From assembly GCA_024640305.1 (NCBI GenBank), contig JAHEFG010000043.1:62001-126000 (forward strand): 64,000 nt of DNA. Reading direction: 5' to 3'. The notes beneath the pieces are model-generated. The model was not told the DNA's origin. It did not search any database and saw only the letters and a program-made list of their open reading frames with translations. This document shows, in pieces, positions 38,492 through 47,602 of the stretch; within the stretch, counting starts at the first letter, position 1, and every line of letters begins with the position of its first letter. Source of the stretch: Gammaproteobacteria bacterium. Lineage in GTDB: Bacteria; Pseudomonadota; Gammaproteobacteria; Steroidobacterales; Woeseiaceae. A program made the position numbers and the translations under genes.

Positions 38492-40828
38492 ATGTTGTTT
38501 GTCCTGCGTAGTCTCGCGATCCTTGCCGGTTTATTTTCGATGAGCGTCCTGGCAGCCGAGCGCGAGTGGCAAGGTCAGCCACTCAACGAGTATATCCACC
38601 ACCTGGCTGAGCTGGGTCTCGACATAATTTACAGCAACGACCTTGTTCGCAGCGACTTCATCGTTACAGCTGAGCCAACGAACGAGGCAGCGATCGATTC
38701 GCTGCGCGAAGTTTTGGAACCGTATGGCCTGACCATTTCTGTCGGCCCTGCCGACTCATGGCTAATCACTCGGGATACGGCCGCGGTGATCGAAGTGGAG
38801 GAAGCGAAGGGCAGCGAGGATACGGATACCAGCGAGCAAGCCCTGCCAAACATCGTCGTTAGCTCAAGCGTCTACAGCATTCGCTACCAAAAGGCCGGTT
38901 CGCACACGTTCATTGATCGGAACCTGATGGCGACTTTACCGGACATCGGTGAGGAGACGCTGCGTTCACTCGACAGGTTACCTGGCGTTGCAAGCGGTGG
39001 GATTTCGACGCGAAGCCACGTTCGCGGAGGCGCGAGCAATGAACAATTGCTGGTTTTCGACGGCGTTCGTTTGTACGAGCCGTACCACCTTAAGGATTTC
39101 CATACAGTCGCAACAACGATTGATCAGACTGCGGTGGACGGGGTCGATTTCTATACGGCAGGTTACCAGGCACGTTATGGAGATCGCATGAGTGGCGTAA
39201 TCGATATGGGAATTCGCGAGCCTGCGAGCGATGTGGAAACGGAGCTGGGTTTGAGTTTTCTCAATTCATGGGCACTGTCGACGGGTCGCTTCGCGACGGC
39301 CGGTAGGGGGGACTGGCTGGTCACCGCCCGACGCAGCAATCTCGATCTAATCACGAGGGCGTTCAAGCCAGAGTACGGCTCGCCGCGTTTTTCCGATGCG
39401 TTGGTGCATGTTGGCTGGCAGCTGACCGATCGCACCTATGTAACAGCGAACTACCTGTATTCCTACGACCTGGTCGAGATCGCTCAGGAGGACGGGACCG
39501 AGCAGGCGAACGCGCGTTATCGGAACAGGGTCGGTTGGGCCAAAGCCGACACTGATTGGTCGTCCGATATTTCAAGTTCGACGATCTTTTCAATCACCGA
39601 TATTTCGAATATTCGCAGCGGCCAGTCGAATCTGCCCGACGTCATGGCCGGTACGGTCGACGATAGCCGGCAATTTCGTGTCTATGCACTGACCCAGGAT
39701 TGGCAGGTTGGCGTAAACGAAGCGTGGTCGCTGCGGGCTGGTTTCGATATCAAGGATCTTGATGCAAGCTACGAATACGAGTCGAGCCTCGCGATTTTCC
39801 CGCCGTTCGATCAGATTTTCGATAACACACCACTGCGAGAACGAAGCATTGCCCTGGCGCCGACGGGTGATCAGTACGCGACCTACCTCGAGGCGCGATG
39901 GAAGGCGACCGCCAAGTTGATTTTTGATCTTGGTGTTCGTTGGGACCGGCAATCCTATAGCAGCGCGGACAATAACGAACAACGTAGCCCGCGAATAAAT
40001 GTGTTGTACAAATTTGATGATGACACCGAATTTCGCGTCGGCGTTGGGCGCTTTTACCAGGCACAGGAGATCAATGAGCTACAGGTCAATGATGGGCTAA
40101 GCGACTTCTTTCCCCCGCAGTACTCGGATCATTTTGTTGCCAGCTTCGTACACCGATTTGGATCGGGGTTGAATTTGCGAGCCGAGTACTATCAAAAAGA
40201 CTATGAGTCGCCAATGCCGAGATTCGAGAATGCCTTCGATTCGCTTGTACTCGTTCCGGAGCTGCAGATAGATCGTGTGCAAATCGTCGCTGAGACAGCG
40301 TTCGTCAAGGGAGCCGAGTTCACTTTATCGGGTGGCAGCAGTGCCGGGGATTTGCTCTGGTGGGCGGGCTACGTTTGGTCGTCTACCGAGGACAAGGTGG
40401 ACCAAACCGATGTGAGGCGCAGCTGGGATCAGAAACACTCGATCAAGGCCGGGATCAGTACTAAATGGGGTGCCTGGGACGTAAGCGCTGCCGGCACCTG
40501 GCATTCCGGCTGGCCGGAAACGCAGCTCGTCGTCGAGACAGTGTTGGCACCGGATGGTTCGTCGGAGATTGTCGCGACCACGACACCGCGCAACAGCCTG
40601 AATTACGAGGCATTCCATACGCTGGACGCACGTGTCAGCCGGACTTTTCAGCTACCGAAAAGTGAGCTGACGACGTTCATCGAGATTTCAAACCTCTACA
40701 ATCGACCAAACCAGTGCTGCACCCAATACACAGTTGAGGTTGGAGATGACGGCAGTCGAAACATCGCAGCCAATCGCAGCAACTGGCTGCCAATAGTGCC
40801 GTCTGCCGGCGTTGTCTGGAGATTTTAA
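38492..40828 (+). CDS. TonB-dependent receptor with N-terminal STN domain
   Basis: Outer-membrane receptor of 778 residues. Signal peptide (LRSLAILAGLFSMSVLAA), an STN domain (about 25-95), a possible TonB box (PNIVVSSS, about 126-133), a plug domain (TLPDIGEETLRSLDRLPGV, HVRGGASNEQLLVFDGVRLYEPYHLKDF) and a 22-stranded-type barrel ending in aromatic Phe. STN-bearing receptors take part in surface signalling to FecR/ECF pairs, which lie directly upstream. The substrate is unknown; the plug's DGVRLYEPYHLKDF pattern is not a known siderophore signature. Confidence 0.92.
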   Translation: MLFVLRSLAILAGLFSMSVLAAEREWQGQPLNEYIHHLAELGLDIIYSNDLVRSDFIVTAEPTNEAAIDSLREVLEPYGLTISVGPADSWLITRDTAAVIEVEEAKGSEDTDTSEQALPNIVVSSSVYSIRYQKAGSHTFIDRNLMATLPDIGEETLRSLDRLPGVASGGISTRSHVRGGASNEQLLVFDGVRLYEPYHLKDFHTVATTIDQTAVDGVDFYTAGYQARYGDRMSGVIDMGIREPASDVETELGLSFLNSWALSTGRFATAGRGDWLVTARRSNLDLITRAFKPEYGSPRFSDALVHVGWQLTDRTYVTANYLYSYDLVEIAQEDGTEQANARYRNRVGWAKADTDWSSDISSSTIFSITDISNIRSGQSNLPDVMAGTVDDSRQFRVYALTQDWQVGVNEAWSLRAGFDIKDLDASYEYESSLAIFPPFDQIFDNTPLRERSIALAPTGDQYATYLEARWKATAKLIFDLGVRWDRQSYSSADNNEQRSPRINVLYKFDDDTEFRVGVGRFYQAQEINELQVNDGLSDFFPPQYSDHFVASFVHRFGSGLNLRAEYYQKDYESPMPRFENAFDSLVLVPELQIDRVQIVAETAFVKGAEFTLSGGSSAGDLLWWAGYVWSSTEDKVDQTDVRRSWDQKHSIKAGISTKWGAWDVSAAGTWHSGWPETQLVVETVLAPDGSSEIVATTTPRNSLNYEAFHTLDARVSRTFQLPKSELTTFIEISNLYNRPNQCCTQYTVEVGDDGSRNIAANRSNWLPIVPSAGVVWRF

Positions 40829-40923
40829 TGAGGTTATCCGTGCAGCAGCGCGAAGGATTTAGCTGCAGCGCGCATCCAACATACTGATAGGTACCGAAAC
40901 CAGGTCTTCAGGGAGACAAGCAA

Positions 40924-41577
40924 ATGACCAGGATTATTGTCAGCCGCATAGCGGCTTCGTTCGTGTTACTCGTCTTGATGGCAGGATTCAGCCAGGCCGA
41001 GGACTCGAAATTCGAGATGGGGTTGCGAGGTAATGTGTTGCTCGGCGATGGTGTGCCGGCCAACGATATTCTGGGACTTGGAGTGATCGGCCGCTATCGC
41101 CTGAGTGACGGGTGGTTTATCGGTGCCGGGTTCGATACGTACGCATTCGATTATGAGCGCCCGTGGAGAATAATCGGACTCGAGCAGGATCCGGACGTGC
41201 CCACCATCGATGCATCGGCAGACAGCACGGTCTTTAATGGTTCTATCGGACGCCTGTACAACGAGACCAATCGCGGCTTCGACTGGTTCTGGACCCTGGG
41301 CCTCGGGTTCGCATCTGTCAGCATTGATGACGTAGTGGGGCCGACAGATACCGGCGGAACGTTTGATATAAGCTTTGATGCCGGTAATGAAATCCACCTC
41401 ATGGCAACGTTGGGATCCTCCTACAATTTCTCGGAAAAATGGTCTACAAGTTTTGCTGCAAGACTCGAACATCATTTCATGGATGTGCTGATTACGGATA
41501 GCGTCAGCGGAAATACAGGCAAACTTGATTCGCAATCCCCCATCGGTGCTTACCTCAGCGTGAACTACAAATTCTGA
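40924..41577 (+). CDS. Outer-membrane beta-barrel protein
   Basis: Protein of 217 residues with a signal peptide (IAASFVLLVLMAGFSQA), repeated amphipathic strands rich in Gly, Phe, Tyr and Asp (YRLSDGWFIGAGFDTYAFDY; FDWFWTLGLGFASVSID) and a C-terminal YKF, the usual outer-membrane assembly signal. It resembles the OmpW/OprF-like small-barrel superfamily but fits no family closely. It follows the TonB receptor by 95 bases and may be part of the same surface system. AGGGAGA precedes the ATG. Confidence 0.8.
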   Translation: MTRIIVSRIAASFVLLVLMAGFSQAEDSKFEMGLRGNVLLGDGVPANDILGLGVIGRYRLSDGWFIGAGFDTYAFDYERPWRIIGLEQDPDVPTIDASADSTVFNGSIGRLYNETNRGFDWFWTLGLGFASVSIDDVVGPTDTGGTFDISFDAGNEIHLMATLGSSYNFSEKWSTSFAARLEHHFMDVLITDSVSGNTGKLDSQSPIGAYLSVNYKF

Positions 41578-41600
41578 GTGTTGCTGCAGTTGCAGATCGG

Positions 41601-41637
41601 GCCGCTGTTGCCCCAGCGTAGACACGGAAACAGCGGC
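41601..41637 (+). other. Hairpin after the beta-barrel gene
   Basis: GCCGCTGTT (41601-41609) pairs perfectly with AACAGCGGC (41629-41637) around a 19-base loop, 23 bases past the stop. Only a weak T-run follows (TCTTAAC). It may be an attenuating or stabilising hairpin. Confidence 0.45.
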
Positions 41638-41753
41638 TCTTAACATAACGCAGCGACCGATTTTTCCCGCATCGGCGTCTAATTAATAAAAGCACAGATG
41701 TTCGCCGACGGAGGTGCGGCGGATGCTATATCGATGTGTCAGGGAGAACAGAT

Positions 41754-42602
41754 ATGAACAGAAAACGTAAAAATCGGCTCATTGCTGCTGTTACTGCAAT
41801 GATAACTATGGGTGTTGCCGGTGGCAGTGCTTTGGCGGGGACGGTGGAGGTCCCTTTACCAGGACCTGTCGACTTTACGACGACTATTGATAATCAATAT
41901 TGGCCATTACCGGTGGGCTCCACATTTGCCTATATGGCAGAAACTGAAGATGGCTGCGAGTACAACAAGCTGGCCGTAACGTCAGATACCCATGAGATTG
42001 ATATCGACGGAGCGCTTTACACCACGCTGGTTGTTCGCGATCAGGAGTGGGAGAGTGAAGATTGCAATCCGGCGACAGCCATGTTGGCCGAGGACACACT
42101 TGACTTCTACGCTATGGATACAGACGGTAATGTCTGGTACTTCGGCGAAGATACCTGGTCAATAGACGACGAGTCAGAGCCACCGGTCTGCACGGACGAT
42201 GGCGCATGGGAAGCGGGTGAAGATGACGCCGAGCCAGGAATCGTAATGCTCGGTAGTCCCAAATCAGGTAACCGATACAGGCAGGAGTACTGGGAAGATG
42301 AAGCCGAGGACTGGGGCGCCGTGTTGCGGCTCAACGCCAGGGTATCGATCGAATTTGGCGATTTCGAGGATTGCCTGATGACTCGCGAATGGACACCACT
42401 GGAGCCCGGCGAAATAGAGCACAAGTTCTATTGCCCGCAAGAAGGCAATTTCGGACCCGGTCTCATGTTCATCGAGGAACTAAAAGGCAAGAACGTATAC
42501 GTTGAGTATGTCGGTCCAGGTCCTTTTGGTGCGCCAGGTGAGAATGGTGAATTCCCACAACTGGAAACAGTTGGATCTTGCACGATGCCGGAAGAAGACT
42601 GA
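41754..42602 (+). CDS. Acidic secreted protein of unknown function
   Basis: Protein of 282 residues with a signal peptide (LIAAVTAMITMGVAGGSALAG). The domain has an early YWPLPVGSTFAY motif and a central FYAMDTDGNVWYFGEDTWS motif. It is very rich in Asp and Glu, and several Cys are spaced along the chain (about 66, 103, 147, 208, 226, 277). Similar YxxDxxGNVWYFGE modules occur in extracellular proteins of varied bacteria without a known role. The start is the ATG behind AGGGAGA; the frame is open 18 bases upstream. No functional link to neighbours is clear. Confidence 0.75.
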   Translation: MNRKRKNRLIAAVTAMITMGVAGGSALAGTVEVPLPGPVDFTTTIDNQYWPLPVGSTFAYMAETEDGCEYNKLAVTSDTHEIDIDGALYTTLVVRDQEWESEDCNPATAMLAEDTLDFYAMDTDGNVWYFGEDTWSIDDESEPPVCTDDGAWEAGEDDAEPGIVMLGSPKSGNRYRQEYWEDEAEDWGAVLRLNARVSIEFGDFEDCLMTREWTPLEPGEIEHKFYCPQEGNFGPGLMFIEELKGKNVYVEYVGPGPFGAPGENGEFPQLETVGSCTMPEED

Positions 42603-42610
42603 AGCATTAG

Positions 42611-42658
42611 CAAAAACCAGGGTGGCGTGTCGGTTCGGGCCGGCACGCCCGGGTTTTG
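42611..42658. terminator. Bidirectional Rho-independent terminator
   Basis: A strong stem (42624-42633 with 42640-42649, loop TTCGGG) lies between converging genes. A5 precedes it (42612-42616) and T4 follows (42654-42657), so both directions end in a T-run. Confidence 0.8.
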
Positions 42659-42663
42659 CCGCG

Positions 42664-43524
42664 TCAAGACAGTAACGATGCGCGGATGCCGTCCTGCGGG
42701 TTCGAGTAACGCGGTATCACGCCGAGCACGTCTCGCATCCTGCACGTATCGATACGGCGCGACTCCCTTAAGAACGACAAGCGCATCTCGGAAAATTCTT
42801 TCTGGGCATCGGCCCAGCTGATTGTCGGTACGGCCGCGAGCCCACTCTGTCGCGCCACCTCGTTTGTAAACCAGGTTGGCGACCGGAAGTCGCCATCGCC
42901 GACGTTATAGATGCCAGCGGGCGCATTATCTGCGAGCGCCGCGATACAACAACTCGCGAGGTCGTCCACATGAATGCGATTACCGGGGTTCGCATCGGCT
43001 TCCTGGATGGCCGGCAGGCCCTCGCGGATGCGATCGACACCGAGTCGGCCGGGACCGTAAATGCCGGGCACGCGCAGAATGATGATGTCCACACCATGCT
43101 CATCTCCCCAGCTATTCAGTGCCCTTTCAGCAGCGACACGGAGCAGCGCTCGTTTCGACTTCGGCTGCGTCGGCGTGTCCTCAGTCACCAGGTTGCCGGC
43201 ATGGTCACCGTAAACTCCGGTCGTGCTGATGTAGACGAATCGCCGCGGTGCCGGCAACAGGAGCTGCAGCAGCTTCTCCAGGCGAACATCCGTGGCCGCT
43301 TCGGCAGAAGGCGCGACTGTGTAGAGAACCGCATAGCTCTCCGGCAACCTGATGGGAAGCGCTGTATCAGTATCAAGATCCAGAACAGCTGCCGGTAGTT
43401 CGGCATCCAGCGCAGAACGATTCAGACCAAAGGCGCTGCCGTGTTGTTTTTTCAGCACACGCCGACCGACGTAGCCTGCTCCGACAATAATCGTTGCATT
43501 GTCGGCTATCGTGGTGCGCGTCAC
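42664..43524 (-). CDS. NAD-dependent epimerase/dehydratase family protein (YeeZ-like)
   Basis: The 286-residue Rossmann-fold protein has the nucleotide-binding motif IIVGAGYVGRRVLKK (about 12-26), FVYISTTGVYGD (catalytic-type Ser/Tyr region) and LRVPGIYGPGR. It belongs to the extended SDR family near YeeZ. The substrate is unknown. Its ATG overlaps the hemY stop by four bases, so it is the last gene of the haem operon. Confidence 0.85.
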   Translation of the reverse strand: MTRTTIADNATIIVGAGYVGRRVLKKQHGSAFGLNRSALDAELPAAVLDLDTDTALPIRLPESYAVLYTVAPSAEAATDVRLEKLLQLLLPAPRRFVYISTTGVYGDHAGNLVTEDTPTQPKSKRALLRVAAERALNSWGDEHGVDIIILRVPGIYGPGRLGVDRIREGLPAIQEADANPGNRIHVDDLASCCIAALADNAPAGIYNVGDGDFRSPTWFTNEVARQSGLAAVPTISWADAQKEFSEMRLSFLRESRRIDTCRMRDVLGVIPRYSNPQDGIRASLLS

Positions 43525-44723
43525 CTTCGATCCGATTCGAGCCGCGGAATATCCAGTGACGGACTATGTGCAACCAAACCGAGCCCCTGACGATACGCGT
43601 CGGCCGCTGCGTCACCTTCGCCCAGTTGGTTTAGCAGGCGGCCATATTCCTGGTAGGCCTCCGGCGTTGGCCGCAAACTGATGACTGTCTCGAGGTAGCT
43701 GCGTGCTTTACCCCACAACTCGTTGCGCAGGCAGAGCCGAGCCGCTGCGAGCAGCAGGTCAGGGTCGTCGCCGTGTTTCGAGAGCCAACCTTCGGCTCGT
43801 TTGAGCTGGTTGCTTGCATCGGGTCCTTCTACGAGACCATACAGGCGTACCAGCGGCCCGCGCCATTCGGACTTGAGGGCGGCGGCGAGGTCTTTCTCGA
43901 CTTTCTCGTGCAGACCAGTACGTAACAGGTTCATGTAGTACGCGTTCAACACGCTCGTATCACTTTTGAGGGCTTTCGGCACGGTCTTCCACTCGGCTAT
44001 GACCGCATCACCATCGGCTGCCCGATTGAAGTTTTCGCTGTGTACACGAACCGTCCATTTGTTGATCGTTTCCTTTTTGACTCTGCCGTGCTTGCTCAGT
44101 CGCGGTAGTAATGCGGCAAGGTGTTGCCAGTCCTCCAGTCGATAGTAAAGGCGGCCGAGCAGCGCCAGTGCGTGACTGTGATCGCGGGAGTTCTCTTCGA
44201 TGCGGCGTAACGTGGCGAGTGCCTGCTCGTATTGCTGGCGATCGAGTTGTAATTCGGCCTGTGTGAGCAACACTGCGTTTGCCGCTTCCGGAGCCTGCTC
44301 GTAGGCCAGCCTGAGCCATTCGTCGCGTCGTTCGTCCTGCCCCTGCAAGTGCGCGGCACGAGCCGCTTGCAGGTAATTGAACAGCGGTGAGTCGCTGGTG
44401 CTCGCAGCACGAGCCAGTAACTTCTCGCCTTTCGCAAAATTGCCTTCCGCAACCTCGATCATGCCGCGCGTCAGTTTTTGGCCGGCCCGACCGGCGCGGT
44501 AACGTCCTGCGGCTTCGCCGAGACGACGCGGTGCCTGTATGACTCTTCGGGTCAGCCAGATCACAAAGACAAGCGCAGCTGAAATAATAAGAAAGCCAGG
44601 AACCGACATCTCGATGAGGTAGCCGCGGAAGTTAATGATGACCCAGCCCTGATCACCCACAAGAAGATGTGCCGCAAGCGCGCTGACAATCAGCGCTACG
44701 AGAAATACGGCAGCGAATTTCAT
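43521..44723 (-). CDS. hemY: HemY-type TPR membrane protein
   Basis: Inner-membrane protein of 400 residues with two N-terminal helices (about 4-20 and 41-59) followed by TPR-like helical repeats over about 90-390. GDQGWVIINFRGYLIEMSVPG is characteristic of the bacterial HemY_N domain. This is not the protoporphyrinogen oxidase also called HemY; its exact role in haem synthesis is not established. Its ATG overlaps the hemX stop by four bases. Confidence 0.93.
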   Translation of the reverse strand: MKFAAVFLVALIVSALAAHLLVGDQGWVIINFRGYLIEMSVPGFLIISAALVFVIWLTRRVIQAPRRLGEAAGRYRAGRAGQKLTRGMIEVAEGNFAKGEKLLARAASTSDSPLFNYLQAARAAHLQGQDERRDEWLRLAYEQAPEAANAVLLTQAELQLDRQQYEQALATLRRIEENSRDHSHALALLGRLYYRLEDWQHLAALLPRLSKHGRVKKETINKWTVRVHSENFNRAADGDAVIAEWKTVPKALKSDTSVLNAYYMNLLRTGLHEKVEKDLAAALKSEWRGPLVRLYGLVEGPDASNQLKRAEGWLSKHGDDPDLLLAAARLCLRNELWGKARSYLETVISLRPTPEAYQEYGRLLNQLGEGDAAADAYRQGLGLVAHSPSLDIPRLESDRR

Positions 44724-45901
44724 TGCGCGGGCTCGACCAGGGTCTTGTATTGACGTAACAGCCGCAGCGACTGCGAGATATCCGGTGTCGTTACCTCATG
44801 CATGCCACCACGGATTTCATCGATAGTCTCCAGCGCGCTGCCCACTTGTGCACTGCCTGCGTCGAAGTACTGTTCGAGCCAGGCGGCTGCATCGTCAAGA
44901 CTTTGCTGGAAAACAGCTTGCTCGCCACGTAACAGGGCCAGGCGCGCGGCCTGCAACTGCAACGTGAGGTTGGTGCGCAAGAAATAAACCGCGTCCGGCG
45001 TCAGAAGTGGCACCGCAGTTTGATCCGGGCCCGTTACCTTGACGAGTCCCGAAACAGCGCCCTTAACTGACGCCCAGGCACGATCTACGCCACTTAAGTC
45101 AGGATCAATTTCTGCGTCTTTGTCGGCACTGGCTTCCGCCATCTGTCGCAAAGGCAGTGAATCGACGACGCGAGCGAGACTCGCCAGCGTGAGGGTTATG
45201 CCCTGGATGTCCGGTTTGTCCATAACTTCGAGTGCCGCGAGCTCATCTGCAATAGCCTGGCGAACGTCTGTGAGGGCAGGATCCGATAGCTGCACGATGC
45301 GCTCATCGGCCATGCCAAGTGCCAGGGCGGCGAGGTGCGGCTTGCCGGCAAGCTGCAGCTGGGCGTTGGCAATTTGCATGTAGTATTCGGCCTCGGCGAG
45401 TAACCAGGTGTTGCGTGCGCCGGCCGAAACACCCTGCAGTGAGGACATGGAGTTCTCGAGGTTAGACATGCGCGATGGCAACGAATCGAAAAGTTGCAAG
45501 CGGGCTTCCATCTCCTGCCGCAGCGCCTCAACTGCGGCGGACGTTTGCGCATCGGTCTGGGTGAGGGCAGCGATGCCCTCGTTGAGCGTCGCCAGCGAGT
45601 CGCTCGATGACGCGATGCGATTTCGCAGGTCGAGCAGGGATTCGCTGCTTGCGTCAGTGGAGCGCTGCGCGCGCCAGTCCTGAACGATCATGTAGCCAAC
45701 GCCAACAGCCGCGAGTATCGAGAGCAGCAGTGCGAGCCAGGCGATGGCCCCGCCCTTTGCCTTGCGCGGTGGCGCAGCCGGATCTGGCTCGGGTTCCTGC
45801 CTGGACCCGGGTTTGGGCTCCGGCTCTGGCGCTAATTCCTCGGCAACGAGCTCCTCTTCGTCCGGGAGGGCCGAGTCCGTGTCTGTCTTTTTCTTGCTCA
45901 T
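44720..45901 (-). CDS. hemX: HemX-like membrane protein
   Basis: The 393-residue protein has an acidic, Pro-rich cytoplasmic N terminus (EEELVAEELAPEPEPKP), one membrane helix (about 52-69) and a long alpha-helical periplasmic domain (LLAEAEYYMQIANAQLQLAG; YFLRTNLTLQLQAARLALLRGEQ). It is often annotated as uroporphyrinogen methyltransferase, but it has no SAM-binding methyltransferase fold. It lies between hemD and hemY with one-base junctions, as in Pseudomonas. Confidence 0.93.
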   Translation of the reverse strand: MSKKKTDTDSALPDEEELVAEELAPEPEPKPGSRQEPEPDPAAPPRKAKGGAIAWLALLLSILAAVGVGYMIVQDWRAQRSTDASSESLLDLRNRIASSSDSLATLNEGIAALTQTDAQTSAAVEALRQEMEARLQLFDSLPSRMSNLENSMSSLQGVSAGARNTWLLAEAEYYMQIANAQLQLAGKPHLAALALGMADERIVQLSDPALTDVRQAIADELAALEVMDKPDIQGITLTLASLARVVDSLPLRQMAEASADKDAEIDPDLSGVDRAWASVKGAVSGLVKVTGPDQTAVPLLTPDAVYFLRTNLTLQLQAARLALLRGEQAVFQQSLDDAAAWLEQYFDAGSAQVGSALETIDEIRGGMHEVTTPDISQSLRLLRQYKTLVEPAQ

Positions 45902-46677
45902 CAGGATATTCCGCGTCGGGTCTTGGCGTGCTCTGCGATGGCACGAACCATGTCTTTGGCTTGCGGCCCTCTTGCGAGCTGTGCCGGGATGCCGGGAAAC
46001 CTATCCAGAACCTGTTTTATCACACGAGCGGCCGGCGTCACCAGTCGCGTTTGCCCCAGTTCTTTTTTGCACCACTCGGGCAAAAGCGCCACGAAATTTG
46101 TCAGCGACTCGACGCTCATTACGGTAACGACATCAATCTCGCCGGAGCGCCACTGCGCCTCGAGTGCGGCGAGCTCGGCAGCGCTGTATTTTGGCGCCCG
46201 CCGAGTGTAAACGGACAGGTATTCAACCTTCGCGCCGCGGCTTCTAAGCGTGTCGGCGATTAGCTCGCGACCTTCATTGCCGCGAATGATGCGTACCTTT
46301 AGCCCGCGCACCGCCTGCAATGCCGATGTCGCAAGCAGGTGTTCGCTGTCAAAACCGGCGGCCGGACGAATATCAACCGCAAGACCTGCGGTCTCGATCG
46401 CGGCTGCCGTTGCCGGGCCAACGACGGCGATCCGCGCGTTGCCCGCGTGCGCCAAGCCATATTTGACGGCATTCGGGCTAACAAAAATTGTGATGTCGGG
46501 CTCTTCGAGCTGGTTCGCAGCAGACAGGATGTCCGCAGTTTCGCGCGGCACAATTTCAATACACGGAAACAGGATGGCCGAACCACCCTGCGCTTCAACC
46601 GCTGCAACCAGTTCTTGTGCCTGGTGTTTTGGCCGGGTAACGAGCACGCCGACGCCGGCGAGATCGTCGTCAGCCAT
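45901..46677 (-). CDS. hemD: Uroporphyrinogen-III synthase
   Basis: The 258-residue two-domain enzyme has typical HemD features: VLVTRPKHQAQELVAAVEAQGG at the N terminus, FVSPNAVKYGLA (the S/P-NAV motif, about 73), and VGPATAAAIETAG. It closes and inverts ring D of hydroxymethylbilane to form uroporphyrinogen III. I chose ATG 46677, inside the end of hemC (8-base overlap); the frame extends further but is antisense to no feature and lacks homology. Confidence 0.94.
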   Translation of the reverse strand: MADDDLAGVGVLVTRPKHQAQELVAAVEAQGGSAILFPCIEIVPRETADILSAANQLEEPDITIFVSPNAVKYGLAHAGNARIAVVGPATAAAIETAGLAVDIRPAAGFDSEHLLATSALQAVRGLKVRIIRGNEGRELIADTLRSRGAKVEYLSVYTRRAPKYSAAELAALEAQWRSGEIDVVTVMSVESLTNFVALLPEWCKKELGQTRLVTPAARVIKQVLDRFPGIPAQLARGPQAKDMVRAIAEHAKTRRGIS

Positions 46678-47596
46678 GCGCTTCGCCCAGTTCGGCCAGT
46701 ATTTCCGCGGCGCCGCTGGCGAGCAGACGCTTTGCCAGCTCCTCACCAAGGAGCTCAGCATCTTCTGCCGAGCCGGTAATTACGTCGCGAACCGACTTGC
46801 TGCCGTCTGGGAGCGCCACAAGGGCTGTGACTGTTAACGACGACCCTTCGATGACGGCGTAGGTTGCGACGGGAGATTGACAGCTGGCGTCCAGGGTTTT
46901 GGCGATCGCCCTTTCTGCCGCGGTCGTCAGTGCGGTTGGCGCATGCGTCAATTGCCTGAGAACTGCACGCAGGGCGTCGTTGGACTCCAGGCACTCAATA
47001 CCGACCACACCTTGCGCGGCTGCGGGCAGCATCTCATCCGGCGAAAACTGGTGGCTAATGTAGGTATCCAGACCGAGGCGCTCGAGCCCCGCAGCTGCCA
47101 GGATGATGGCGTCGTAATCACCATTTTCGAATTTCGACAGACGTGTATTTACGTTTCCGCGCAGCGGCTCAACGACCACATCCGGGCGCATGAGCTTGAG
47201 CTGTGCCTGCCGGCGCAAGCTTGAGCTACCGATACGCGCACCTTGTGGCAGTTTGTCGAACGTGCAGCCGGCTGGTGCGACAAAAGCATCGGCGTGATTC
47301 GCACGCCTGAGAACGGCGGCAATACAGAATCCCGGCGGCATCTCCGCCGGCACATCTTTCATCGAATGCACAGCAATATCTGCTTCGCCAGCTTGCATGG
47401 CAACTTCAAGTTCCTTGATGAACAGCCCCTTGCCACCGATCTTTTGCAGGCTTCGGTCGAGTATCTCGTCGCCGCGCGTCGACAAAGGTAACAGCTCGAC
47501 AGAAGCAACGTCGGGCAGGTCATTAAGGAGGTCTGCCACGTGGTTTGCCTGCCAGAGCGCGAGTGCACTCTTGCGTGTTGCAATACGAATTTTCAA
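46670..47596 (-). CDS. hemC: Hydroxymethylbilane synthase
   Basis: The 308-residue porphobilinogen deaminase has the dipyrromethane-cofactor cysteine in LDASCQSPVATY (about 242), the N-terminal RIATRKSALALWQANHVAD and RIGSSSLRRQAQL motifs. It polymerises four porphobilinogens. It is the first structural gene after the AlgZR pair (algR ends six bases upstream). Confidence 0.97.
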   Translation of the reverse strand: MKIRIATRKSALALWQANHVADLLNDLPDVASVELLPLSTRGDEILDRSLQKIGGKGLFIKELEVAMQAGEADIAVHSMKDVPAEMPPGFCIAAVLRRANHADAFVAPAGCTFDKLPQGARIGSSSLRRQAQLKLMRPDVVVEPLRGNVNTRLSKFENGDYDAIILAAAGLERLGLDTYISHQFSPDEMLPAAAQGVVGIECLESNDALRAVLRQLTHAPTALTTAAERAIAKTLDASCQSPVATYAVIEGSSLTVTALVALPDGSKSVRDVITGSAEDAELLGEELAKRLLASGAAEILAELGEAHG

Positions 47597-47602
47597 GGCG
47601 AC

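Noticed and set aside
44720-45901. HemX as a uroporphyrinogen-III methyltransferase
   Set aside because: The sequence has one membrane helix and helical repeats but no SAM-binding methyltransferase motif, so the enzyme name is not supported.
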